Under the pieces are notes generated by a model, which saw nothing but the letters and a program-made list of their open reading frames with translations, made no database searches and was not told the DNA's origin. Positions 1-4,894 of a DNA stretch of 5,883 nt are shown here, piece by piece. Source of the stretch: an uncultured Planctomycetota bacterium (GTDB lineage Bacteria > Planctomycetota > UBA1135 > UBA2386); NCBI GenBank assembly GCA_903925435.1, contig CAIYFF010000187.1:1-5883 (forward strand). Direction: 5' to 3'. The translations under genes were made by a program, and so were the position numbers. Every line of letters begins with the position of its first letter. Position 1 is the stretch's first letter.

Positions 1-3
1 GTC

Positions 4-711
4 ATGACGAGCGAGATTCTCCGCCAGATCGAAGAGCGCGCTCGCGGCGCTGGCTTCGACCTGATCGGGCTCGTCGACACGGCGCGGTTTGACGCGGGTC
101 AACCGACCGAACTGCGCTGCGCGCGCGAACTTCCCGGCTGCGGCACCGCGATCGTGCTGGCCTGCGGCAGCCCCGGGAGCCCGCAGTGGAACGCGCCCCG
201 AGAACTCGCGGCGACGATCTCGCAAGCGGGCCACCGCGCCCGGGTCGCAGAGCCGATGCAAAGTCGCCTACGATTTGCCGCGCTCGCCGAAGCCGCCGGC
301 CTCGGCACCGTGTCGCCGGTGATCCATCGGCTGCTGCACCCCCAGTTCGGGCCGCGCGTCATGGTGGGGGCCGTCGTGCTGGTCGAAGGCTCGCCGTTTG
401 GTCCGATCGCGGATGCCTCGATCGCCGACCGCTTTCAGCCGTGCTGCCACTGCTCGCGGCCGTGCCTCACTGCGTGCCCGAGCGAGCGCTCGACGGGCCA
501 CGGCCACGTCGACGAGCAGCAGTGCACGACCGAGCGCAACGGCGGCGGCTGCGCCGACGCGTGCAACGTGGTGCGGAGTTGCCCCGTTGGCGCAGGCCAA
601 GCAATGCCGACTCACGTGGAGCGCGAGCGCCATCGGTTTGAACTGCACCGCGCGCTCGCCATGCAAGGGCGCGGGCTGCTGCCGATGATTCGACGGTGGA
701 TTGGGTTCTGA
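4..711 (+). CDS. QueG-like 4Fe-4S double-cluster protein, divergent, without QueG active site
   Basis: The 235-residue product looks like a shortened relative of epoxyqueuosine reductase (QueG) and related ferredoxin-type proteins. Seen: an N-terminal helix and strand (GFDLIGLV, 17-24), a PGCGTAIVL segment (44-52) matching the PGARSVIV region of QueG, an AGLG...HPQFGPRVMVGAVV block (98-125) matching the QueG core, then two cysteine clusters. Cluster one is C147-x2-C150-x3-C154-x3-C158-P. Cluster two is C174-x8-C183-x3-C187-x5-C193-P. Together these could ligate two [4Fe-4S] centres. The VDTxPVLER stretch carrying the QueG catalytic Asp is replaced by AEPMQSRLR (82-90), and the protein is far shorter than QueG, so queuosine synthesis is not supported. 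An electron-transfer role is the safest inference; the partner is unknown. No signal peptide or membrane segment is visible. Only three bases precede the ATG, so an upstream start cannot be excluded. It is separated by 300 bp from the next gene and is probably transcribed apart from it. Confidence 0.65.
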   Translation: MTSEILRQIEERARGAGFDLIGLVDTARFDAGQPTELRCARELPGCGTAIVLACGSPGSPQWNAPRELAATISQAGHRARVAEPMQSRLRFAALAEAAGLGTVSPVIHRLLHPQFGPRVMVGAVVLVEGSPFGPIADASIADRFQPCCHCSRPCLTACPSERSTGHGHVDEQQCTTERNGGGCADACNVVRSCPVGAGQAMPTHVERERHRFELHRALAMQGRGLLPMIRRWIGF

Positions 712-780
712 GAGGGCGGGGCCAGATCGGTGTGGCGCGAGTCTGATCGGAAGAGCTGTCTGTGCAATTGGTCGCAGGCC

Positions 781-802
781 TCGAATGCCCGAACGGATTC
801 GA
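781..802. repeat. Imperfect inverted repeat in the aroF upstream region
   Basis: Arms TCGAAT (781-786) and ATTCGA (797-802) are exact reverse complements. Inside them CC (788-789) pairs with GG (795-796) if G787 bulges out, leaving a 5-base loop. It lies about 140 bp upstream of the predicted -35 box and has no T-run on either side, so it is not a typical intrinsic terminator. It could be a distal operator or chance; nothing in the sequence identifies a binding protein. Confidence 0.3.
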
Positions 803-942
803 AGCAGGGCAGTCCAATCCGCTCCTGCTCCCGTCTCTTGGGGCCGCCTCCATGTCCTCGGTGACGGCGGCGAAGTTTGGCATGCTGCGACTCGGTTGCG
901 GCCGACCCGTACGCCTGCGCGCAATGCCCTCCTAGGCAAGCG

Positions 943-971
943 TTGACCCCTCGCCGAGCCCGGCCTATCGT
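943..971 (+). promoter_or_regulatory. Predicted sigma70-type promoter for aroF-tpiA-secG (and probably downstream genes)
   Basis: TTGACC at 943-948 matches five of six bases of the -35 consensus. TATCGT at 966-971 matches four of six bases of the -10 consensus, including the key TA and final T. The spacer is 17 bp, the optimal length. Transcription would start near 978-980 and leave a leader of about 33 nt before the GTG at 1012. The element supports choosing that GTG over the ATG at 877, which lies upstream of the promoter. It was recognised by eye and not tested. Confidence 0.6.
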
Positions 972-1011
972 CCCCCGCCCTTTCTCCGGCCCCAGCCCCT
1001 CCACTCGCCTC

Positions 1012-1860
1012 GTGCGCAAGACCATCTCGATCGCCGACTTCGTCGTGGGCGGCGACACGTTCGCCGTCATGGCGGGGCCGTGCGCGGTCGAGACCAAGGA
1101 GCAGCTGTTTGCGTCGGCGGATGCCGTCGCTGCGGCAGGTGCTGCACTGCTGCGCGGTGGGGCGTTCAAGCCGCGAACGTCGCCGAAGTCGTTCCAGGGT
1201 CTCGGCACCGCAGGGCTCGAGCTGCTCTCGCTCGCATCGCAGCGGACGGGCTTGCCGGTCGTCACCGAGGTGCTCGATCCGCGTGACGTCGCCGCAGTGG
1301 CAGAGCACGCCGCCGTGCTGCAGATCGGCGCGCGCAACATGCAGAACTTCCCGCTGCTGCGCGAAGTGGGTCGGCAGCGACTGCCGGTGCTGCTGAAGCG
1401 CGGGCCCGCCGCCACGGTCGAAGAACTGCTCTACGCCGCGCAATACGTGACCAACGAGGGCAACGGCAACGTGATCCTCTGCGAACGCGGCATCCGCAGC
1501 TTCGACCCATCGACGCGCTACGTGCTCGACCTCGCGATCGTCCCGGTGCTGCGCGAACGCACGGACCTGCCGATCGTCGTCGACCCGAGCCACGGAACCG
1601 GCCGTTCGTCCCTCGTGCGCCCGATGGTCCTCGCGGCCGCGGCCGCTGGCGCGGATGGCGTGATCGTCGAGGTGCATGCGGACCCCAGCAAGGCGCTCTG
1701 CGATGGAGCTCAGGCGCTGCTGCCGACGGATTTCGCGCAAATGATGGTCGACCTTCGGCGGCTGTTGCCGATGCTGGGTCGCCGCCTTTCGCGTCCGAGC
1801 GCTGCCGGCCACGCGACACCTGCCCAGGGAACCATTTCCGACGAGTTCATCGCGCCATGA
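1012..1860 (+). CDS. aroF: 3-deoxy-7-phosphoheptulonate (DAHP) synthase, class I-beta, without regulatory domain
   Basis: The product condenses phosphoenolpyruvate and erythrose 4-phosphate into DAHP, the first step of the shikimate pathway, in the cytosol. Counting the GTG as residue 1 (282 aa), the TIM-barrel signatures are in order: GPCAVE (22-27), LRGGAFKPRTSP (47-58), QIGARNMQNF (104-113), LLKRG (127-131), ILCERG (155-160), VDPSHGTGR (190-198) and VIVEVH (217-222). C24, H194, E220 and D231 match the four metal ligands of the family. KPRTSP and the ERG motif separate it from KDO8P synthase. The N-terminal ferredoxin-like/ACT regulatory domain of the Thermotoga enzyme and the chorismate mutase fusion of Bacillus are both absent, so feedback control of that kind is not expected. 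A tail of about 24 polar residues follows the barrel. The GTG start has no clear Shine-Dalgarno but follows the predicted promoter. The frame is open upstream to an ATG at 877, but those 45 residues are Pro/Arg-rich and unlike the family. The stop overlaps the tpiA start by 4 bases. Confidence 0.92.
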   Translation: MRKTISIADFVVGGDTFAVMAGPCAVETKEQLFASADAVAAAGAALLRGGAFKPRTSPKSFQGLGTAGLELLSLASQRTGLPVVTEVLDPRDVAAVAEHAAVLQIGARNMQNFPLLREVGRQRLPVLLKRGPAATVEELLYAAQYVTNEGNGNVILCERGIRSFDPSTRYVLDLAIVPVLRERTDLPIVVDPSHGTGRSSLVRPMVLAAAAAGADGVIVEVHADPSKALCDGAQALLPTDFAQMMVDLRRLLPMLGRRLSRPSAAGHATPAQGTISDEFIAP

Positions 1861-2627
1861 CGCACAAGAGTCGCAAGCCGTACATCGCCGGCAACTGGAA
1901 GATGAATCTGGACCGTTCCAAGTGCTTGGACATGGTCAAGATCATCAAGAGTCGGCTCGGGGACGGGAACGACCGCGAAGTGGCGGTGTTCGCGCCTTCG
2001 ATCTACCTCGCGGATGTGACCGCGGTCGCGCAGGGCTCGCCGCTCGGTGTCGGCGGCCAGAACCTCTGGTACGAAGAGAACGGTGCGTTCACGGGTGAAG
2101 TCGCGGCGCGCATGCTGCGCGAAGTTGGCGCGGACCGCGTGCTGGTCGGCCACAGCGAGCGACGCCACGTGTTCCACGAGCCCGATGAGTGGATGGGCCG
2201 CAAGGTTCGCGCTGCGTTGGATCGCGACCTGCTGCCGATCTACTGCGTCGGCGAGACGATCGAGGAGCGCCGCGGCAATCGCACGGACCGCGTGATCAAG
2301 CGCCAGCTGGATGCCGGCTTCGAGAAGGTTCGCCCCGAGGACGCGCATCGCATCACGGTCGCCTACGAGCCCGTGTGGGCGATCGGCACGGGCGAGACCG
2401 CGACGGTCGAGCAGGCCGCCGCCGTGCACAAGATGATCCGCAAGTGGATCGCGCAGCGCCTCGGCGACGAGGCCTCGCAGATCACGCGCGTCATCTACGG
2501 CGGCAGCGTGAAGCCCGACAACGCCAAGCAACTCATGGCTGCAGAAGACATCGACGGCCTTTTGGTCGGCGGCGCCAGCCTGCAGGCCGACACGTTCATT
2601 CCCATCATCGAATACGACGCGCGATGA
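1857..2627 (+). CDS. tpiA: Triosephosphate isomerase
   Basis: This cytosolic enzyme interconverts dihydroxyacetone phosphate and glyceraldehyde 3-phosphate in glycolysis and gluconeogenesis. At 256 residues it has the normal family length. All catalytic landmarks are present: N13 and K15 in AGNWKMN, H99 in VGHSERR (97-103), the catalytic base E171 in AYEPVWAIGTG (169-179, containing the flexible loop 6), YGGSVKP (214-220) and the phosphate-binding VGGAS (237-241). The ATG sits in an ATGA overlap with the aroF stop, and the first strand (KPYIAGNWKMN) follows at the usual distance, so the start is secure. No Shine-Dalgarno is evident, which suggests translational coupling to aroF. The 3' end overlaps secG in the same way; tpiA next to secG is a common bacterial arrangement. 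Confidence 0.98.
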   Translation: MTHKSRKPYIAGNWKMNLDRSKCLDMVKIIKSRLGDGNDREVAVFAPSIYLADVTAVAQGSPLGVGGQNLWYEENGAFTGEVAARMLREVGADRVLVGHSERRHVFHEPDEWMGRKVRAALDRDLLPIYCVGETIEERRGNRTDRVIKRQLDAGFEKVRPEDAHRITVAYEPVWAIGTGETATVEQAAAVHKMIRKWIAQRLGDEASQITRVIYGGSVKPDNAKQLMAAEDIDGLLVGGASLQADTFIPIIEYDAR

Positions 2628-2857
2628 GCCTCGCACTGCACTACATCTCCTGGGTCCTGTTCTTCCTGTCCTCGGTCCTCCTCATCGCAGTGATCCTGCT
2701 GCAAGAGGGCAAGGGCGGCGGTCTCGCAGAGGCGTTTGGCGGCGTCGGCGCTGAGACGTTCGGCGTCAAGTCGGGCGGCATCAACAAGGTCACGATGACC
2801 CTCGCCGCTGTGTTCTGCATCTCCGCGTTGGTCATCAACGCGACCTGGAACCAGTGA
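2624..2857 (+). CDS. secG: Preprotein translocase subunit SecG
   Basis: The product is a 77-residue inner-membrane subunit that assists SecYE and SecA in protein export. It shows the family plan: a first transmembrane helix (about 5-27), then the conserved cytoplasmic loop LLQEGKGGGLAEAFGG (25-40) with GAETFGVKSGG (42-52), and a second transmembrane helix (about 55-73). The length is normal for short SecG forms, which vary in the C-terminal tail. The reading frame stays open far upstream, antisense-like through tpiA, but the ATG at 2624 lies in an ATGA overlap with the tpiA stop and begins exactly where SecG homology begins. It has no separate ribosome binding site, so coupling to tpiA is likely. 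A 50-bp gap with a GC hairpin follows before yicC. Confidence 0.94.
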   Translation: MSLALHYISWVLFFLSSVLLIAVILLQEGKGGGLAEAFGGVGAETFGVKSGGINKVTMTLAAVFCISALVINATWNQ

Positions 2858-2868
2858 TGCATCGCTGC

Positions 2869-2888
2869 GGCCGCGCCTAGTCGCGGCC
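2869..2888 (+). other. GC-rich hairpin between secG and yicC
   Basis: GGCCGCG (2869-2875) and CGCGGCC (2882-2888) form a perfect 7-bp stem with a 6-base loop, 11 bases after the secG stop. Only CTTCCC follows, not a T-run, so it is a poor intrinsic terminator. It may attenuate read-through or act as an mRNA processing or stability element that separates the aroF-tpiA-secG part from yicC onward. Confidence 0.35.
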
Positions 2889-2898
2889 CTTCCCGCAC

Positions 2899-2904
2899 GG
2901 GGGA
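2899..2904 (+). promoter_or_regulatory. Putative Shine-Dalgarno for yicC GTG start
   Basis: GGGGGA ends three bases before the GTG at 2908. The spacing is short, but this is the only purine-rich tract near the start. The in-frame ATG at 2929 has GGAG only one base upstream and would remove the conserved SMTG segment's start, so the GTG is preferred. Confidence 0.4.
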
Positions 2905-2907
2905 CCT

Positions 2908-3777
2908 GTGAGCGCAGCGACTTGGAGCATGACGGGAACGGGCTCGGCCGCTGGCGCCACTGAGGCGGGCCAGCTGCGCATTGAGCTACGTTCGGTGAAC
3001 GGACGCGCACTGCAGTTGAAGCAGCGCCTTGTCCGTGAGATCTCGGGCCTCGAGTCCGTGTTCGAGGACGAAGTGCGCAAAGTGATCGGCCGCGGCAGCG
3101 TGACGCTCGCGGTCGAGCGTTCTGCGTCGGCGTCGCCGTTGCCGGATCGCGCGCGCTTGCAGCAGATCGCTGCCGACATGCGATCGCTGGCGCGCGACCT
3201 CGGGCTCGACGAACGGCTCACGCTGCGCGATGTGTTGGAGCTCGCTTCCAACGCGCCGTCGACGTTCGATCGCGAGGACTGCCCCAAGCTGATCGCGTTG
3301 CTGCGCGTCGCCATCGCGGATCTGCAGGACCATCGCGCGCAGAGCGGCGCAGAGACCGTTGCGGCGATGTGCGCCGAACTCGACGCGCTGGATCAACTGC
3401 GCGAAGAGGCACTGAAGCGCGCGCCAGCGATCGTCGACGATCATCGCGCGCGGCTCGTGTTGCGCATGCGCGAGTTCGTCGCGTCGCACGCTCTCGATCT
3501 CGACGAGGGCGCGCTCGTGCGCGAAGTCGGCATGTTCTCCGAGCGCGTCGATGTCGAAGAGGAGCTGCAGCGGCTGGGCGCACATCTGCGCGAACTCCGC
3601 ACCGTGCTCAACAAGGGTGGCGCGATGGGGCGCAAGCTCGAGTTCTTGCTGCAAGAAGCCCTGCGCGAGACCAACACGCTCGGCTCCAAGTCGCCTGATG
3701 TCGCGATGGCGCACTGCGTCGTTGCGATGAAGGGCGCGATCGACAGGCTCAAGGAACAGGCGGCCAACCTCGAATGA
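2908..3777 (+). CDS. yicC: YicC family endoribonuclease
   Basis: YicC proteins are cytosolic endoribonucleases implicated in RNA turnover and stress or stationary-phase physiology, and their gene is very often next to gmk, as here. The 289-residue product has the typical family length. The N-terminal domain carries SMTGTG (7-12; usually SMTGYG), RSVNGRALQLKQRL (28-41) and IGRGSVTLAVE (60-70). The C-terminal DUF1732 part carries VDVEEELQRLGAHL (214-227), GRKLEFLLQEALRE (241-254), NTLGSKSPD (256-264) and the final KEQAANLE (282-289), all close to the family pattern. The middle (about 80-200) is helical and less conserved. The GTG start places SMTG a few residues from the N-terminus, as in relatives. 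It follows a 50-bp gap after secG, and its stop overlaps gmk by 4 bases. Confidence 0.95.
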   Translation: MSAATWSMTGTGSAAGATEAGQLRIELRSVNGRALQLKQRLVREISGLESVFEDEVRKVIGRGSVTLAVERSASASPLPDRARLQQIAADMRSLARDLGLDERLTLRDVLELASNAPSTFDREDCPKLIALLRVAIADLQDHRAQSGAETVAAMCAELDALDQLREEALKRAPAIVDDHRARLVLRMREFVASHALDLDEGALVREVGMFSERVDVEEELQRLGAHLRELRTVLNKGGAMGRKLEFLLQEALRETNTLGSKSPDVAMAHCVVAMKGAIDRLKEQAANLE

Positions 3778-4346
3778 GCGGCAAGCTGGTGGTGATCTCG
3801 GGGCCTTCGGGCGCTGGCAAGACCTCGGTCTGTCGCGCGCTCAAGCAATTGCCCGGCGTGGAGTTCTCGGTGTCCGCGACGACGCGCGCGCCGCGCGCCG
3901 GCGAGCAAGCTGGCGTTGACTACCACTTCCTCTCGCGCGAAGAGTTCGAACGCCGCGCGCAGCAAGGCGACTTCCTCGAATGGGCCGCCTACAACGGCAA
4001 CTGCTACGGCACGCCGCGCTGGCCGATGGATGAAGCGATCCGCGCGGGCCGCACGTTCTTGCTGGAGATCGAGGTCGCGGGCACGCGTCAACTGCGCGAG
4101 AAGAGCGTGGCGGGCGTCTACCTCTTCATCTCGCCGCCGAGCATCGAGGAGCTGAAGAATCGCCTGGTGCGCCGCGGAACGAACACCGAGCAAGACATCG
4201 AGTCGCGCGTGCGCATCGCGCGCGAGGAGATCGAGGCTGCGCAACAGGTCGTCGCGGGAAGGCCGCTCTACGACCACACGATTCCCAACGTGGACCTCGA
4301 GCAGACGATCGCGCGCGTGGCGGAACTGATCGGAGTCCGTCGGTGA
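3774..4346 (+). CDS. gmk: Guanylate kinase
   Basis: This cytosolic enzyme phosphorylates GMP (and dGMP) to GDP with ATP, essential for GTP pools. The 190-residue product is compact but complete. Seen: P-loop GPSGAGKTS (10-18), the GMP-binding segment SVSATTRAPRAGE (32-44) with R38 and R41, VDYHFLSREEFE (48-59), FLEWAAYNGNCYGT (67-80), FLLEIEVAGTRQL (95-107) matching the DIDWQGAQQI region of the E. coli enzyme, and the lid RLVRRGTNTEQDIESR (130-145). The ATG lies in an ATGA overlap with the yicC stop, two residues before the first strand. In many bacteria gmk is followed by rpoZ; here it is followed directly by the coaC-like gene with a GTGA overlap. Confidence 0.97.
   Translation: MSGKLVVISGPSGAGKTSVCRALKQLPGVEFSVSATTRAPRAGEQAGVDYHFLSREEFERRAQQGDFLEWAAYNGNCYGTPRWPMDEAIRAGRTFLLEIEVAGTRQLREKSVAGVYLFISPPSIEELKNRLVRRGTNTEQDIESRVRIAREEIEAAQQVVAGRPLYDHTIPNVDLEQTIARVAELIGVRR
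4332..4335 (+). promoter_or_regulatory. Shine-Dalgarno for the coaC-like GTG start
   Basis: GGAG lies seven bases before the GTG at 4343, within the end of gmk. It is the best-spaced ribosome binding site in the operon and supports the GTG start that overlaps the gmk stop as GTGA. Confidence 0.55.
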
Positions 4347-4894
4347 GCGCGCGGCGGCAAGCGCTGCTCGGCATCGGCGGCGGCATCGCTGCCTACAAGC
4401 TCGCGTTCGTAGCCAGTCGACTCGCGCAACGCGGCGTGTCGGTGCGCGTCGCGATGACGCCGCGTGCCGTCGAATACGTCGGCGCGCTGACGTTCGAAGG
4501 GCTGTCTGGCAAGAAGGCGATCCTGTCGTCGACGCAAGTCGATGCAGATGGCTCGCCGCCGCACATTGTCGCGGCGCGCGAGGCCGACGTGTATGCGATC
4601 GCTCCGGCGACCGCCGACTTGATCGCGCGCCTCGCCGCAGGCGCCGCCGATTGCGCGGTCACGCTGCTCGCGCTGACGTGCCGGTGTCCGATCGTGCTGT
4701 GTCCCGCGATGAACGACGCGATGTGGCTCAACCCCGTCGTGCAAGAGAACGTCGCTTTGCTGCGAGCCCGCGGCATGCGCGTGCTGGGCCCCGTCACCGG
4801 GCACCTCGCCGAAGGCTACGACGCGATCGGTCGCATGGTGGAGCCCGACGCGATCCTCGCCGAGATCGAGAGCTTGCTCGCGGTGCGCCCGTGA
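4343..4894 (+). CDS. coaC: CoaC-like flavoprotein (HFCD family), stand-alone, with Glu in place of the catalytic Cys
   Basis: By family this is a phosphopantothenoylcysteine decarboxylase, an FMN enzyme that decarboxylates 4'-phosphopantothenoylcysteine to 4'-phosphopantetheine in CoA synthesis. Seen in 183 residues: GIGGGIAAYK (10-19), PPHIVAAREADVYAIAPATADLIARLAAG (72-100; active-site H74), CPAMNDAMW (120-128; N124 of the PxMN motif) and GPVTGHLAEGYDAIGRMVEP (149-168). H74 and N124 align with H75 and N125 of E. coli Dfp. The LACG motif that carries Dfp C158 reads LAEG, with E157 encoded by GAA at 4811-4813. That Cys reduces the enethiol intermediate in canonical enzymes. The C-terminal CoaB ligase domain usually fused in bacteria is absent; the gene ends at residue 183 and overlaps prmA. 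The operon context favours CoA synthesis, but another HFCD activity, such as oxidative decarboxylation of the LanD type, is possible. The gene symbol is therefore provisional. Confidence 0.8.
   Translation: MSARRQALLGIGGGIAAYKLAFVASRLAQRGVSVRVAMTPRAVEYVGALTFEGLSGKKAILSSTQVDADGSPPHIVAAREADVYAIAPATADLIARLAAGAADCAVTLLALTCRCPIVLCPAMNDAMWLNPVVQENVALLRARGMRVLGPVTGHLAEGYDAIGRMVEPDAILAEIESLLAVRP

Larger units (their letters stand above)
712..1011. other. 300-bp intergenic region upstream of aroF
   Basis: No recognisable gene lies here. Open frames cross it on both strands, including an in-frame ATG at 877 upstream of aroF, but none gives a product resembling a known family, and such open frames are expected in GC-rich DNA. 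It contains a promoter-like element at 943-971 and an imperfect inverted repeat at 781-802. It also contains a 12-base string at 745-756 identical to the start of common sequencing adapters, discussed in the findings. No tRNA, attenuator with a Trp/Phe/Tyr leader peptide, or intrinsic terminator for the upstream gene was found by eye. Confidence 0.6.

Noticed and set aside
785..815. A tRNA T-loop-like string (TTCGAA context) in the intergenic region
   Set aside because: The flanking five bases on either side do not pair, and no acceptor, D or anticodon arm can be drawn on either strand.
701..946. An 81-codon plus-strand open frame in the intergenic region
   Set aside because: Its translation resembles no family, it overlaps the end of the QueG-like gene and it lacks a ribosome binding site.
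877..1011. N-terminal extension of aroF from ATG 877
   Set aside because: It contains the predicted promoter, has no family homology and is Pro/Arg-rich; the GTG at 1012 fits the family's first strand.
268..1812. A 514-codon open frame on the minus strand across the aroF region
   Set aside because: It is antisense to aroF and the QueG-like gene, Arg/His/Ala-rich, without recognisable motifs; such open frames arise from third-position GC bias of the real genes.
1710..2636. A 308-codon minus-strand open frame over tpiA
   Set aside because: It mirrors tpiA, whose catalytic residues are all intact on the plus strand, and shows no family resemblance.
2869..2890. Intrinsic terminator after secG
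   Set aside because: The stem is good but no T-run follows, so it is listed only as a hairpin.
4343..4894. Frameshifted or truncated coaBC pseudogene
   Set aside because: The CoaC domain is complete, the stop is clean and overlaps the next gene in an organised way, and no CoaB motifs appear in the following sequence.
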